This document shows, one piece after another, positions 50,637 through 61,712 of a stretch of 64,000 nt of DNA. Numbering within the stretch: the first letter of the stretch is position 1; every line of letters starts with the position of its first letter. The translations under genes were made by a program, and so were the position numbers. The notes beneath the pieces were generated by a model. It was not told the origin of the DNA. It searched no databases and saw only the letters and a list, made by a program, of their open reading frames with translations. Origin of the DNA: Streptococcus infantis ATCC 700779 (GTDB taxonomy: Bacteria > Bacillota > Bacilli > Lactobacillales > Streptococcaceae); NCBI RefSeq assembly GCF_000187465.1, contig NZ_GL732439.1, positions 1,453,111 through 1,517,110 on the forward strand. The letters are read 5' to 3'.

Positions 50637-51344
50637 ATGAGGAGGTTTATGAAAGAAAAAGGATTTTGGGAGGGGGCACAGGCTGCAGTGCCGACCGCTT
50701 TAGGCTATGTCAGCATCGGACTTGCTTGTGGGATTATTGGGGCTCCATATGTAACCCCTGTAGAGATGGGCTTGATGAGTCTCTTTGTTTATGCTGGAAG
50801 TGCCCAGTTTGCCATGCTGGCCTTAATTGCAGTCCAAGCGCCTGTGGCTGCTATTGCCATGACGGTCTTTTTGATCAATCTACGGCTCTTTTTATTGAGT
50901 TTACATGCATCGACCTATTTCCGTCATACTAGTCTCTGGCATAATATCGGAATGTCTAGCCTCTTGACGGATGAGACATACGGGGTCTTGATGGGCGAGC
51001 TGGTTCATAGGGACAAGGTCAATCCAATGTGGATGCACGGGAACAACCTTAACAGCTATCTAGTTTGGTTTGTCGGGACTGTTTTCGGGACTGCTCTAGG
51101 TGGACTTTTGCCAAATCCGGAAGTTATTGGTCTAGATTTTGCCTTAGTGGGGATGTTTATCGGGATTTTTGCTTCCCAGTTTCAAATTATGCAAAAACGG
51201 ATTCCCTTGCGCAACCTCTTCATCATTTTAGGAGTTGTTGCCCTTTCCTTCTTTATACTTTTGACAGTGGTGTCCCAGTCACTAGCTGTTCTGTTTGCAA
51301 CCTTGCTAGGTTGTACGATGGGAGTGATTTTGGATGGCCAGTAA
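50637..51344 (+). CDS. azlC: AzlC family branched-chain amino acid exporter, large subunit
   Basis: AzlC is the large membrane subunit of a branched-chain amino acid exporter. The protein (235 residues from ATG 50637) has six to seven hydrophobic helices and the family motif F-V-Y-A-G-S-A-Q-F near residue 48. N-L-R-L-F-L-L-S-L-H-A-S is near 80. GAGGAGG at 50639-50645 lies only 3 bp before an alternative ATG at 50649, so the true start could be either. It overlaps azlD by 11 bp, the usual two-gene arrangement. Confidence 0.88.
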   Translation: MRRFMKEKGFWEGAQAAVPTALGYVSIGLACGIIGAPYVTPVEMGLMSLFVYAGSAQFAMLALIAVQAPVAAIAMTVFLINLRLFLLSLHASTYFRHTSLWHNIGMSSLLTDETYGVLMGELVHRDKVNPMWMHGNNLNSYLVWFVGTVFGTALGGLLPNPEVIGLDFALVGMFIGIFASQFQIMQKRIPLRNLFIILGVVALSFFILLTVVSQSLAVLFATLLGCTMGVILDGQ

Positions 51345-51657
51345 GTATATTTTAATAGCAATTATCTTCTCTGGCTTGGTAACTTGGATTCCGAGAATGA
51401 TTCCTTTCATCCTTGCTAAGTACAAAGGATTGCCAGCAATCGTAGAGCGTTTTTTGAAATTCCTACCAGTCTCTATTATCTTTTCCTTGATTCTTTCAAG
51501 TGTGGTGACAGGAAAAATCGGAAGCTTCCCACAGATAAAATGGTTAGACTTTTTAGCAGTCTTTCCAACAGCCTTTGTCGCCTTTCGCTACCGCAATCTG
51601 GTGGGGACGGTTATCTTTGGAGTGGTCTTGATAGCAGTCCTACGCTTGGTTTTTTAA
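51334..51657 (+). CDS. azlD: AzlD family branched-chain amino acid exporter, small subunit
   Basis: The 107-residue partner of AzlC has four hydrophobic helices and the family pattern W-I-P-R-M-I-P-F near residue 18. The start lies within azlC, giving coupled translation. Substrates are inferred from the B. subtilis pair (azaleucine resistance). Confidence 0.87.
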   Translation: MASKYILIAIIFSGLVTWIPRMIPFILAKYKGLPAIVERFLKFLPVSIIFSLILSSVVTGKIGSFPQIKWLDFLAVFPTAFVAFRYRNLVGTVIFGVVLIAVLRLVF

Positions 51658-51726
51658 TCAGCCATAAAGAAAACCTATGGCAAATATAGAAATCATATAA
51701 TGGCGCAATTACTTTTTTTCTGTTAA

Positions 51727-52602
<876 letters not shown>

Positions 52603-52608
52603 TTAAAA

Positions 52609-52639
52609 ATTACCTCTGTTAGTGACAGGGGTATTTTTT
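52609..52639 (+). terminator. Terminator of the amino-acid binding lipoprotein gene
   Basis: TACCTCTGT pairs with ACAGGGGTA, followed by six T residues. Confidence 0.85.
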
Positions 52640-52682
52640 ATGTAAGCACATTCAAAAAAGCGACTGGATTACCTCATATTCT

Positions 52683-52712
52683 TTGACAGAAGGCGTTTAC
52701 ATAGATTATAAT
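52683..52712 (+). promoter_or_regulatory. Promoter of the CAP-domain surface protein gene
   Basis: TTGACA (52683-52688) and TATAAT (52707-52712) with an 18-bp spacer lie 30 bp before the ATG at 52742. Confidence 0.8.
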
Positions 52713-52741
52713 AGTATATAATACCTTTAAAGGAGATTGTC

Positions 52742-55084
52742 ATGAAATACAAAAAGTTTCTATCCTCATTTACATTAGCGACTGCTTTGTTAGCAGCAAG
52801 TGCGATAAATCAGGAAGTTCAAGCTAATGAAAAGCCTGTAGATGGTAAGGAAAAAGCTGTTGCACAGTCATCATCTGAAAAACAGATTACAGATGCGCAA
52901 AAGGAAGTTAAGAAAGACCAAGCCTCTGTAGATGAAAAAGCTTCAAAAGAAGCGGAGGCTAAAAAGGACTTAGCCAAGGCTGATAAAAAAGTTGCTGAGA
53001 CAAAAGAAGCTATCAATATCGCTAAAAATGCTGATGCTATCATCGAAGAAGAATCAAAAGTAGCATCTGAGAAGAGCGCTGAAAAAACAGAAGCTGACAA
53101 AGCTTTGGCAAATGCAGAATCTACAGCAACAGCAGCTAAATCTTCAGAAACTGCAGCTAAAGAAGCTAGCCAATCTGCCAATGAAAAGCGTGATGCTAAA
53201 GCGGCAGAGGTAAAAGCTAAACAAGCTGAACTAGATGGTATGACTGATGAAAGTCTTAAAAATCAAATCTCTAATGCAGAAAACGAGGTTAAAAAAGCCG
53301 ATCAGTCTCTTCAAGAACAGACTAAAGCAGCAAGTGAAGTAGCGAATAAGATAGCAGATAAACAAAAGGAACTTGACAATTACAAGCCAACAGTTTTGAA
53401 AAAAGTCTTGAATCCAGAAGAACAAGGTCGTAAAGCTCCAGCATCTGAGGATGGTTATGACTATAACAAGCAATATCGTCCTAAAGACGCCTCAGGTAAT
53501 CCTTTGATGGAGAATGTTGCCTTCCAAGGTGTTCGTGAAGTTGAGGTAGAAGCAACTGAAGAAATGAAGCGCTTCACTAAGGCTTTAGCTGATTATAATG
53601 CAAATCCATCCAAATATAAAACAAGACCAGTCTTTAAGTTTGTTGTGGATAATCGCAAATTGACAGAAGCTTTCATTGAGGTAGCAAATGAACTCCGTCG
53701 CGCTAATGGTGTTACACAAGATTTAGCTCTAGATGAAGCCTACATCAAACATGCAGAAGAACGTTCAAATGAAATGGCTACCACTGGAGTTTTAAGCCAT
53801 GATACCAAGTTCTCACACCCAGATGGAGAAGGTGTTCGTGTAGAAAATATTGGAATGAAAGATCTAATTCCTGGATCCGATGGTGGACCAAACTTTGTGG
53901 AAGTTAAAAATGGTCAAACGATTTATAATTACGATAAGATTATGAGTTATAAACAGTTTGCTTATGAATCCCTTTTAGCTTGGTATGCAGACTTTAATAA
54001 TATAAAAGGAATCGACTATGGACACCGCAGAGCCCTTCTTACACCGGTTGGAGGGAAAGTAGGAGTTGCCCAAGGAACGATTGAAGGAAAAAACCCTAAT
54101 AACATTTATTATACATATACAAGTAATGCCTATTCACCTGAAACAGTGGAGGAATACAGATCTAATTTCCATGCCTTTAAAGAAGATGATCCTTTGCATC
54201 CAACCTTCTATGGCAAACGTATGAAGTTCTTGCCTGAGCATCACTTTGTATACGTTGAAAAAACAGTTATTGATAAATCTGCTGACATTAAGGCTGAACT
54301 TGCGTCATTGAAAAAAGAAAAAGCTGATAAAGATGCTAAAAAAGTAGCTGCTGAAAATAAAAAAGCTGATTTGTTGGCATCTTTGGATAAATTAAATAAA
54401 CAAGCCAATAATTTAGTAAGTTCTCGTGAACAAGTTAAAAAGGACCTGGAACAAGCGAAATCTGATTTGGCAACCTTGACTGCAGATGCGAAAGCAAAAG
54501 CTGACTTAGTTGCTACAAAATCACAAGAAGCAACTAAAGCAAGTCAAAATCTAAAAGCCTTGCAAGTCAAGGTAGCAGAATTGGCTACAGCTATTAAAAA
54601 TGCAGAAGAAAAACGCGATAAAGCAAAAGCCTTGAAAGGTCAAGCATCAAACTTGGAAACAACCTTGAAGCAAGCAGAAACTGATAAAGCAAATGCACAG
54701 AAAGTTAGTGATCAAGCAGAAGCTGAATTGAAATTGGCTCAAACAGCTCTTGCAGAAGCTAAAGCAAAGCTACAAGCTTTATTAGATGTACTTGAAGCAG
54801 AAAATATGCTGAAAGTGGCAGAAAAAGACGGAATGATTATTGGGCTACCAAAAAATGCACCAATTCAAGACCCACTTCCAGAATTTGATCTTCGTAAACT
54901 TGCTGATAAACCTCAAGGTGCAGAAGCTAATAAACCTGGAGAAAAAGCTTCTACTAAAGCATTGCCAAATACAGGAACAAACTCAGGTGTAGATGGACAA
55001 ACGACTCTGTTCGGAGTTTACGGTTTACTTGCGAGTATCGGCTTAGCAGGCATCGTAACACGACGCAGAAGACAAGGTGAATAA
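52742..55084 (+). CDS. LPxTG-anchored CAP-domain protein with coiled coils
   Basis: The 780-residue surface protein has a signal peptide (residues 1-28, ending V-Q-A-N-E). An Ala/Lys/Glu-rich coiled coil follows (~40-215). The CAP/SCP domain (~310-480) contains I-K-H-A-E-E-R-S-N-E-M-A, L-S-H-D and G-H-R-R-A-L-L-T-P. A second coiled coil (~520-695) leads to LPNTG at 741-745, a hydrophobic helix and R-R-R-R. Similar proteins in oral streptococci are annotated as SEC10/PgrA-like surface exclusion proteins. CAP domains can be secreted proteases, lipid binders or adhesins; activity here is unknown. I do not recall it at this place in pneumococcus, so it may be accessory. Confidence 0.88.
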   Translation: MKYKKFLSSFTLATALLAASAINQEVQANEKPVDGKEKAVAQSSSEKQITDAQKEVKKDQASVDEKASKEAEAKKDLAKADKKVAETKEAINIAKNADAIIEEESKVASEKSAEKTEADKALANAESTATAAKSSETAAKEASQSANEKRDAKAAEVKAKQAELDGMTDESLKNQISNAENEVKKADQSLQEQTKAASEVANKIADKQKELDNYKPTVLKKVLNPEEQGRKAPASEDGYDYNKQYRPKDASGNPLMENVAFQGVREVEVEATEEMKRFTKALADYNANPSKYKTRPVFKFVVDNRKLTEAFIEVANELRRANGVTQDLALDEAYIKHAEERSNEMATTGVLSHDTKFSHPDGEGVRVENIGMKDLIPGSDGGPNFVEVKNGQTIYNYDKIMSYKQFAYESLLAWYADFNNIKGIDYGHRRALLTPVGGKVGVAQGTIEGKNPNNIYYTYTSNAYSPETVEEYRSNFHAFKEDDPLHPTFYGKRMKFLPEHHFVYVEKTVIDKSADIKAELASLKKEKADKDAKKVAAENKKADLLASLDKLNKQANNLVSSREQVKKDLEQAKSDLATLTADAKAKADLVATKSQEATKASQNLKALQVKVAELATAIKNAEEKRDKAKALKGQASNLETTLKQAETDKANAQKVSDQAEAELKLAQTALAEAKAKLQALLDVLEAENMLKVAEKDGMIIGLPKNAPIQDPLPEFDLRKLADKPQGAEANKPGEKASTKALPNTGTNSGVDGQTTLFGVYGLLASIGLAGIVTRRRRQGE

Positions 55085-55089
55085 ATCTT

Positions 55090-55124
55090 AAAAGCTATCT
55101 AGCAATCAGCTAGATGGCTTTTTT
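55090..55124 (+). terminator. Terminator of the CAP-domain protein gene
   Basis: AAAGCTATCTAGC pairs with GCTAGATGGCTTTT around a short loop, with a T-run. Confidence 0.9.
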
Positions 55125-55169
55125 GTAGAATGATAGATCCGAAGATAGGTCTAATATCAGCTTAATATG

Positions 55170-55186
55170 TATAGTTTCAAACTATA
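55170..55186. promoter_or_regulatory. MetR/MtaR binding palindrome upstream of metQ
   Basis: TATAGTTTCAAACTATA is a perfect 17-bp palindrome around a central C and matches the streptococcal methionine-regulator motif TATAGTTTnAAACTATA. It lies ~85 bp before metQ and predicts LysR-type control of the whole methionine uptake operon. Confidence 0.85.
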
Positions 55187-55269
55187 TGCCTGCCTATCTA
55201 ATAACAATTTGCGAAATCAAATAAAGTATGAGATACTATTACGGTATTATTTTTAAAGGAGAAAGAATC

Positions 55270-56124
55270 ATGAAAATCAAAAAATGGTTAGGTGTAGCAG
55301 CGATTGCTACAGTAGCAGGCCTTACACTTGCAGCTTGCGGAAATTCAAACAAGAAAGCGGACAATACAACTACAGTTAAAATCGCAACTGTAAACCGTAG
55401 CGGTTCAGAAGAAGCACGTTGGGATAAAATCCAAGAACTAGTTGAAAAAGACGGAATTAAACTGGAATTTACAGAGTTTACAGACTACTCACAACCAAAC
55501 AAAGCAACTGCTGATGGTGAAGTAGACTTGAACGCTTTCCAACACTACAACTTCTTGAACAACTGGAACAAAGAAAACGGTAAAGATCTTGTAGCGATTG
55601 CAGATACTTACATCTCACCAATCCGTCTTTACTCAGGTTTAAACGGAAGTGAAAACAAGTATACTAAAGTGGAAGAAATCCCAGATAAGGGTGAAATCGC
55701 AGTACCTAACGATGCTACAAACGAAAGCCGTGCCCTTTACCTTCTTCAATCAGCTGGTTTGATTAAGTTGGATGTTTCAGGAACTGCACTTGCGACAATC
55801 GCAAACATCACAGAAAATCCAAAGAACTTGAAAATCACTGAATTGGACGCTAGCCAAACAGCTCGTTCATTGTCATCAGTTGATGCAGCTGTTGTAAACA
55901 ACACTTTTGTTACAGAAGCAAAATTGGACTACAAGAAAGCACTCTTTAAAGAGCAAGCTGACGAAAACTCAAAACAATGGTATAACATCATCGTTGCGAA
56001 AAAAGATTGGGAATCATCACCTAAAGCTGATGCAATCAAGAAAATTATCGCAGCTTACCACACTGACGAAGTGAAAAAAGTCATCGAAGAAACTTCAGAC
56101 GGCTTGGATCAACCAGTTTGGTAA
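55270..56124 (+). CDS. metQ: Methionine-binding lipoprotein MetQ
   Basis: MetQ captures methionine for the MetNI importer. The 284-residue lipoprotein has a lipobox L-A-A-C (Cys23) and the NlpA family domain (F-T-D-Y-S-Q-P-N-K-A near residue 74, D-L-N-A-F-Q-H-Y-N-F near 89, E-I-A-V-P-N-D-A-T-N near 140). The start at 55270 follows AAAGGAGAAAG; an upstream in-frame ATG at 55228 was rejected. It is the first gene of an operon that includes M20 peptidase, metN and metI. Confidence 0.95.
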   Translation: MKIKKWLGVAAIATVAGLTLAACGNSNKKADNTTTVKIATVNRSGSEEARWDKIQELVEKDGIKLEFTEFTDYSQPNKATADGEVDLNAFQHYNFLNNWNKENGKDLVAIADTYISPIRLYSGLNGSENKYTKVEEIPDKGEIAVPNDATNESRALYLLQSAGLIKLDVSGTALATIANITENPKNLKITELDASQTARSLSSVDAAVVNNTFVTEAKLDYKKALFKEQADENSKQWYNIIVAKKDWESSPKADAIKKIIAAYHTDEVKKVIEETSDGLDQPVW

Positions 56125-56245
56125 TAAACACAGGGAGGTGGGAGAGATTTTTTCCACCTCTTGCTTTTATATAGAGCCTAAAACAAATGAAATCCACTTG
56201 TATTGATTCTAAAGGTACAAGTCCTAGTAGAAAGGTAGAGAGAAA

Positions 56246-57619
56246 ATGGTTTTCCCTAGCCAAGAAGAACAAATTGAAAAGTTTGAAAAGGATCATGTAG
56301 CGCAACATTATTTTGAAGTTTTGCGTACCTTGATTTCTAAAAAATCAGTCTTTGCCCAACAAGTCGGCCTGAAAGAGGTGGCTCGTTATCTAGGTGAGAT
56401 TTTTAAACGTGTTGGTGCAGAAGTTGAGATTGACGAGAGCTATACGGCGCCTTTTGTCATGGCACATTTCAAAAGTTCACGACCAAATGCCAAGACTATC
56501 ATTTTCTACAACCACTATGACACAGTACCAGCAGATGGTGATCAAGTTTGGACCGAGGATCCTTTTACACTCTCTGTGCGTGATGGCATTATGTATGGAC
56601 GCGGGGTTGATGATGACAAGGGGCATATCACTGCTCGCTTGAGTGCTCTGAGAAAATACATGCAACATCACGATGATCTTCCGGTCAATATCAGCTTCAT
56701 CATGGAAGGAGCTGAAGAGTCTGCCTCTATGGACTTGGACAAATATCTAGAAAAACATGCGGACAAGCTCCGAGGTGCAGATTTATTAGTCTGGGAACAA
56801 GGAACAAAGAATGCCTTAGAACAGTTAGAAATCTCTGGTGGAAACAAGGGAATTGTGACCTTTGATGCCAAGGTCAAGAGTGCAGACGTCGATATCCATT
56901 CTAGCTATGGTGGAGTCATCGAATCAGCTCCATGGTATCTCATTCAAGCTTTGACTAGTCTTCGCGCTGCCGACGGCCGTATCTTGGTAGAAGGTTTGTA
57001 CGATGATGTGCAGGAACCAAACGAACGAGAGTTGGCCTTGGTTGAAACTTATGCCCAACGCAATCCAGAGGAAATCAGCCAGATTTATGGCTTGGAATTG
57101 CCACTTTTACAAGAGGAACGTACAGCCTTTCTAAAACGTTTCTTTTTTGAGCCAGCGCTCAATATTGAAGGAATTCAGTCAGGCTATCAAGGTCAAGGAG
57201 TTAAAACGATTCTACCAGCAGAAGCTAGCGCTAAGCTAGAAGTCCGCTTGGTTCCTGGCTTAGAACCACATGATGTTTTAGAGAAAATTCGGAAACAACT
57301 AGACAAAAATGGCTTTGATAAGGTAGAATTGTACTATACTTTGGGTGAGATGAGCTATCGAAGTGACATGAGTGCGCCGGCCATTCTCAATGTCATTGAG
57401 CTGGCCAAGAAATTCTATCCACAGGGCGTATCTGTCTTGCCAACAACAGCTGGTACAGGTCCTATGCATACGGTATTTGATGCCTTAGAAGTACCTATGG
57501 TTGCCTTTGGTCTAGGAAATGCCAATAGCCGAGACCACGGTGGAGATGAAAATGTGCGAATCGCCGATTATTACACCCATATTGAATTAGTAGAGGAGCT
57601 GATTAGAAGTTATGAGTAG
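56246..57619 (+). CDS. M20 family metallopeptidase/dipeptidase
   Basis: The 457-residue M20 peptidase has zinc ligands in N-H-Y-D-T-V-P near residue 92, [10 protein letters not shown] near 117 and G-A-E-E-S near 153, and a C-terminal R-D-H-G-G-D-E. Placed between metQ and metN, it likely hydrolyses methionine-containing dipeptides or related amides; this is inference from position. Its end overlaps metN by 8 bp. The same arrangement occurs in pneumococcus (SP_0150). Confidence 0.9.
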   Translation: MVFPSQEEQIEKFEKDHVAQHYFEVLRTLISKKSVFAQQVGLKEVARYLGEIFKRVGAEVEIDESYTAPFVMAHFKSSRPNAKTIIFYNHYDTVPADGDQVWTEDPFTLSVRDGIMYGRGVDDDKGHITARLSALRKYMQHHDDLPVNISFIMEGAEESASMDLDKYLEKHADKLRGADLLVWEQGTKNALEQLEISGGNKGIVTFDAKVKSADVDIHSSYGGVIESAPWYLIQALTSLRAADGRILVEGLYDDVQEPNERELALVETYAQRNPEEISQIYGLELPLLQEERTAFLKRFFFEPALNIEGIQSGYQGQGVKTILPAEASAKLEVRLVPGLEPHDVLEKIRKQLDKNGFDKVELYYTLGEMSYRSDMSAPAILNVIELAKKFYPQGVSVLPTTAGTGPMHTVFDALEVPMVAFGLGNANSRDHGGDENVRIADYYTHIELVEELIRSYE

Positions 57620-58673
57620 AGACATTATCAAATTAGACCAGATTGATGTGATTTTTCATCAAAAGAAAAGAACCATCACAGCGGTCAAGGATGTGACCAT
57701 TCACATTCAAGAAGGGGATATTTACGGGATTGTAGGATATTCTGGAGCAGGGAAATCAACCCTTGTTCGTGTTATTAACCTTTTACAAAAACCATCTGCA
57801 GGTCGAATTACTGTAGATGATGATGTGATTTTTGATGGGAAAGAAACCTTAACTGCCGGGCAATTACGTCGTAAGCGTCAAGATATTGGGATGATTTTCC
57901 AACACTTTAACCTTATGAGTCAAAAGACAGCAGAGGAAAATGTAGCCTTTGCCCTCAAACACTCTGGACTTAGTGAGAAAGATAAGAAGGCTAAAGTAGC
58001 TAAGTTGTTGGACTTGGTTGGCTTGGCAGATCGTGCTGAAAACTACCCTTCACAACTATCTGGAGGACAAAAACAGCGTGTGGCTATTGCGCGTGCCTTG
58101 GCCAATGATCCAAAAATCTTGATTTCGGATGAGTCGACTTCAGCTCTTGACCCTAAGACGACTAAACAAATCTTGTCACTCTTGCAAGAATTGAACCGTA
58201 AACTAGGTTTGACCATTGTCTTAATTACACATGAGATGCAAATTGTCAAAGACATTGCTAATCGTGTAGCAGTCATGCAGGATGGCCGCTTGATTGAAGA
58301 AGGTAGCGTTCTTGAAATCTTCTCAGATCCTAAGCAACCATTGACCCAGGACTTTATCTCAACGGCTACTGGTATTGATGAAGCTATGGTCAAGATTGAA
58401 AAGCAAGAAATCGTGGAGCACTTATCTGAAAATAGCATTTTGGTACAACTCAAGTATGCAGGAGCTTCTACAGATGAGCCACTTTTGAATGAATTATACA
58501 AACACTACCAAGTAACAGCCAATATTCTCTATGGAAACATTGAAATTTTGGATGGCACTCCTGTAGGTGAGCTTGTGGTTGTTTTGTCTGGAGAAAAAGA
58601 AGCACTGGCAAAAGCTCAAGAGGCTATCCGTCAGGCTGGTGTGCAACTAAAAGTATTGAAGGGGGGACAGTAA
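57612..58673 (+). CDS. metN: Methionine ABC transporter ATP-binding protein MetN
   Basis: MetN powers methionine import. The 353-residue protein has Walker [10 protein letters not shown] near residue 38, the Q-loop Q-H-F-N-L-M-S, signature L-S-G-G-Q-K-Q-R near 148, Walker B I-L-I-S-D-E-S-T near 166 and a switch His. A C-terminal NIL domain (about 265-345) senses methionine and inhibits uptake. The metI gene follows after one base. Confidence 0.95.
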   Translation: MSRDIIKLDQIDVIFHQKKRTITAVKDVTIHIQEGDIYGIVGYSGAGKSTLVRVINLLQKPSAGRITVDDDVIFDGKETLTAGQLRRKRQDIGMIFQHFNLMSQKTAEENVAFALKHSGLSEKDKKAKVAKLLDLVGLADRAENYPSQLSGGQKQRVAIARALANDPKILISDESTSALDPKTTKQILSLLQELNRKLGLTIVLITHEMQIVKDIANRVAVMQDGRLIEEGSVLEIFSDPKQPLTQDFISTATGIDEAMVKIEKQEIVEHLSENSILVQLKYAGASTDEPLLNELYKHYQVTANILYGNIEILDGTPVGELVVVLSGEKEALAKAQEAIRQAGVQLKVLKGGQ

Positions 58674-58674
58674 G

Positions 58675-59367
58675 ATGGCAGAATTGATTAAAGCATACTT
58701 ACCAAACGTCTATAAGATGGGTTGGTCTGGTCAAGCTGGCTGGGGGACAGCTATCTACTTGACCCTTTATATGACGGTTTTTTCCTTTATCATTGGAGGT
58801 TTCTTAGGACTGGTTGCAGGGCTTTTCCTTGTCTTGACAGCTCCAGGTGGTGTCTTGGAAAATAAAGTTGTTTTCTGGATTTTAGACAAGATCACGTCAA
58901 TCTTCCGTGCGGTTCCCTTTATCATCCTCTTGGCAGTCTTGTCACCCTTCTCTCATCTAATCGTAGGAACAAGCATTGGTCCAAATGCGGCTATCGTACC
59001 GCTATCTTTTGCAGTCTTTGCCTTCTTTGCTCGTCAGGTGCAGGTTGTCTTGGCTGAGCTAGATGGTGGTGTCATTGAGGCAGCGCAAGCCAGCGGAGCG
59101 ACATTCTGGGATATCGTAGGAGTTTACCTATCAGAAGGACTTCCAGATTTGATCCGCGTGACGACTGTAACCTTGATTTCACTAGTCGGTGAAACAGCTA
59201 TGGCTGGAGCAGTTGGGGCTGGAGGTATCGGTAACGTAGCGATCGCTTATGGTTTTAACCGTTACAATCACGATGTGACTATTCTTGCGACCCTCATCAT
59301 TATTTTGATTATCTTTTCTATCCAATTTTTGGGAGATTTCTTGACCAAGAAATTAAGTCATAAATAA
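58675..59367 (+). CDS. metI: Methionine ABC transporter permease MetI
   Basis: The 230-residue permease has about five membrane helices and the coupling EAA-type loop E-A-A-Q-A-S-G-A near residue 137, followed by G-E-T-A-M-A-G-A-V-G-A-G-G-I-G. It forms the MetNIQ importer with its neighbours and closes the operon at a strong terminator. Confidence 0.95.
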   Translation: MAELIKAYLPNVYKMGWSGQAGWGTAIYLTLYMTVFSFIIGGFLGLVAGLFLVLTAPGGVLENKVVFWILDKITSIFRAVPFIILLAVLSPFSHLIVGTSIGPNAAIVPLSFAVFAFFARQVQVVLAELDGGVIEAAQASGATFWDIVGVYLSEGLPDLIRVTTVTLISLVGETAMAGAVGAGGIGNVAIAYGFNRYNHDVTILATLIIILIIFSIQFLGDFLTKKLSHK

Positions 59368-59392
59368 AAAAGAGCCAGCTGGCTCTTTTTTT
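59367..59392. terminator. Terminator between metI and the MptD-like gene
   Basis: AAAAAAGAGCCAGCTGGCTCTTTTTTT is a near-perfect palindrome; it works for both converging genes. Confidence 0.92.
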
Positions 59393-59963
59393 ATGATGTT
59401 TTATGTGCTAATTTTTTACTAAGTGTTTGTCCAATCAGGGCACCAAGTAGAGCGCCGATGAGAATACTTGTGATAAAGAGGAGGATATTAGCAGGATTCG
59501 GTGCAACCATAATGCGATCGATATAGTCCTGAGATTTTCCACGAGCGATTAGAGTTGCGATATAGGCTTGAGGGGTCAACCACATGAGTAGGATGGGACC
59601 AGTAGTGCTAAAGGCAAAAACTAGGAAGGAAAGAAGGTTTTTAACCTTATCCTTGTAATGTCCTAGGTGAGCGATGCCATCTGCTGCAAGACCGCAGATA
59701 ATACCTGGCAGAAAGGCACCAGCTCCATGCTTACTCCCGAGGAAAAAGAGAGAAATCACAAGTCCAATCGTAGTAATCGCTCCAAAACGAGGAACCTTTG
59801 CTAAAAGGATCATATAGACGCTACCACCCACAAGAGCAGAAAAGGCAGGGGCGTAAAACATATTTCCAGTGTGGTCGACAAGGTTCCCTAGTAGAACCCC
59901 CACTCCGATACAGAGAAAGTAGACAAGGGCAGCAACAAGGGTTGTCAAGATATTCTTTTTCAT
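59391..59963 (-). CDS. MptD family putative ECF transporter S component
   Basis: The 190-residue membrane protein has five to six helices and the family pattern G-V-G-V-L-L-G near residue 20 and G-L-A-A-D-G-I-A near residue 94. It resembles TIGR02185 (Trep_Strep), which supplies substrate-binding subunits to energy-coupling factor transporters. The substrate is unknown, and no EcfA/T genes are near. AAGGAGAACT precedes the ATG on the minus strand. Confidence 0.8.
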   Translation of the reverse strand: MKKNILTTLVAALVYFLCIGVGVLLGNLVDHTGNMFYAPAFSALVGGSVYMILLAKVPRFGAITTIGLVISLFFLGSKHGAGAFLPGIICGLAADGIAHLGHYKDKVKNLLSFLVFAFSTTGPILLMWLTPQAYIATLIARGKSQDYIDRIMVAPNPANILLFITSILIGALLGALIGQTLSKKLAHKTS

Positions 59964-60120
59964 AAGTTCTCCTTCGTATATCTGATGGTTTTCATTGTAT
60001 CATGCCTGGCTCAGATTGTAAATGCTGGCCGACATTTGCTATTTATCCGGAAACTAGATGAAAGAGGAATAGACTAAAGCTATTTCTTTACTCCTCCGAC
60101 TGTTCCAATCCCTTTATTTA

Positions 60121-60129
60121 TGGTAAAAT
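60121..60129 (+). promoter_or_regulatory. Extended -10 promoter of hisS
   Basis: TGGTAAAAT lies 31 bp upstream of the hisS ATG. No T-box features were seen. Confidence 0.55.
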
Positions 60130-60159
60130 AGGACTATTAAGTTAGAAAGAGGATCCTCT

Positions 60160-61437
60160 ATGAAATTACAAAAACCAAAAGGAACGCAGGATATTTTACC
60201 TGCTGAGTCTGCCAAATGGCAGTACGTTGAAGGCTTTGCGCGTGAAATCTTCAAACGCTACAACTACGCAGAAGTGCGTACCCCTATTTTCGAGCACTAC
60301 GAAGTCATCAGTCGTTCTGTTGGAGATACAACTGATATCGTAACCAAGGAAATGTATGATTTTTACGACAAGGGTGACCGCCATATTACCCTCCGGCCAG
60401 AAGGAACTGCTCCAGTCGTCCGTTCTTATGTGGAAAACAAACTCTTCGCACCAGAAGTGCAAAAGCCAAGTAAGTTCTACTACATGGGCCCAATGTTCCG
60501 CTATGAGCGTCCACAAGCAGGCCGTTTGCGCCAATTCCACCAGATTGGTGTGGAGTGCTTTGGCTCTAGCAATCCAGCTACCGATGTAGAAACGATCGCT
60601 ATGGCAGCCCACTTCTTGAAAGCAATCGGTATTCAAGGCGTCAAACTACACCTCAACACTCTTGGCAATCCTGAGAGCCGTGCAGCCTACCGTCAAGCCT
60701 TGATTGACTACTTAACACCGCTCAAAGATAGTTTGTCTAAAGATAGCCAACGTCGTTTGGAGGAAAACCCTCTTCGTGTCTTGGACTCGAAAGAAAAAGA
60801 AGACAAGGTGGCAGTGGAGAATGCACCATCTATCTTGGATTACCTGGATGCAGAAAGCCAAGCTCACTTTGATGCTGTTCGCCAGATGTTGGAGAATCTC
60901 GGAGTAGACTATATCATCGATACTAATATGGTGCGTGGTCTGGACTACTACAACCACACCATTTTCGAGTTCATCACAGAGATTGAGGGCAATGACTTGA
61001 CAGTCTGTGCAGGTGGTCGCTACGATGGCTTGGTTGCTTACTTCGGTGGTCCTGAAACTGCTGGATTTGGTTTTGGACTTGGTGTAGAGCGTCTTCTTCT
61101 AGTCCTTGAAAAACAAGGCGTGGTACTTCCTATCGAAAACGCCCTAGATGTTTATATTGCTGTCCTTGGTGAAGAGGTTAATCTGAAAGCCTTGGAGTTA
61201 GTACAAGCATTGCGCCAACAAGGCTTCAAAGCAGAGCGTGATTACCTCAACCGTAAACTCAAAGCTCAGTTTAAGTCAGCTGATGTCTTTGCTGCTAAGA
61301 CCCTCATTACCCTAGGAGAGAGTGAAGTCGAAAGTGGACAAGTCAAGGTTAAGAACAACCAAACGCGAGAGGAAGTAGAAGTTCCGCTTGAAACTATTAG
61401 CAAAAATTTCTCAGAAGTATTTGAAAAATTGGTATAA
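60160..61437 (+). CDS. hisS: Histidyl-tRNA synthetase
   Basis: HisRS charges tRNA-His. The 425-residue class II synthetase has K-P-K-G-T-Q-D at the N-terminus, motif 2 [10 protein letters not shown] near residue 112, histidine motifs R-G-L-D-Y-Y near 259 and A-G-G-R-Y-D near 285, and motif 3 [10 protein letters not shown] near 306-315. In pneumococcus hisS is far away (near the end of the numbered genome), so its place after the methionine operon is a rearrangement relative to that species. Confidence 0.97.
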   Translation: MKLQKPKGTQDILPAESAKWQYVEGFAREIFKRYNYAEVRTPIFEHYEVISRSVGDTTDIVTKEMYDFYDKGDRHITLRPEGTAPVVRSYVENKLFAPEVQKPSKFYYMGPMFRYERPQAGRLRQFHQIGVECFGSSNPATDVETIAMAAHFLKAIGIQGVKLHLNTLGNPESRAAYRQALIDYLTPLKDSLSKDSQRRLEENPLRVLDSKEKEDKVAVENAPSILDYLDAESQAHFDAVRQMLENLGVDYIIDTNMVRGLDYYNHTIFEFITEIEGNDLTVCAGGRYDGLVAYFGGPETAGFGFGLGVERLLLVLEKQGVVLPIENALDVYIAVLGEEVNLKALELVQALRQQGFKAERDYLNRKLKAQFKSADVFAAKTLITLGESEVESGQVKVKNNQTREEVEVPLETISKNFSEVFEKLV

Positions 61438-61445
61438 AAGAACCC

Positions 61446-61477
61446 AAAAAAGCTAGGAAAAAACTCCTAGCTTTTTT
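61446..61477 (+). terminator. hisS terminator
   Basis: AAAAAAGCTAGGA pairs with TCCTAGCTTTTTT. The remaining ~235 bp up to 61712 are AT-rich with no convincing gene; a nine-codon ATG frame at 61653 is considered fortuitous. Confidence 0.9.
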
Positions 61478-61712
61478 GAATAAAAAGTACTAAAAAGACA
61501 CAAATTTTAGAAAAAAATCATAAACGAAAAGTATTAGTTGGATAAATAAAAATTTCGGTTAAAATTTATTGACTTTCGCCCTATATCACTGTATTATTGA
61601 ATAGTATAGAATAAATATTTTGCGCCCTAAAACAGGGAGTCTAAGGATATTTATGCAGAATTCAAATCTTATAAAGAGATGATGGCTAAATGAGAGTTTG
61701 GAGAAAAAGAAA

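Noticed and set aside
59964-60159. T-box riboswitch upstream of hisS
   Set aside because: The gap is only ~196 bp, an extended -10 lies ~30 bp before the ATG, and no T-box sequence or terminator/antiterminator pair is visible.
61653-61682. Nine-codon frame with a Shine-Dalgarno-like AAGGA before the PfbA-like gene
   Set aside because: It is too short and ends 30 bp before the real start; no conservation can be judged from one sequence.
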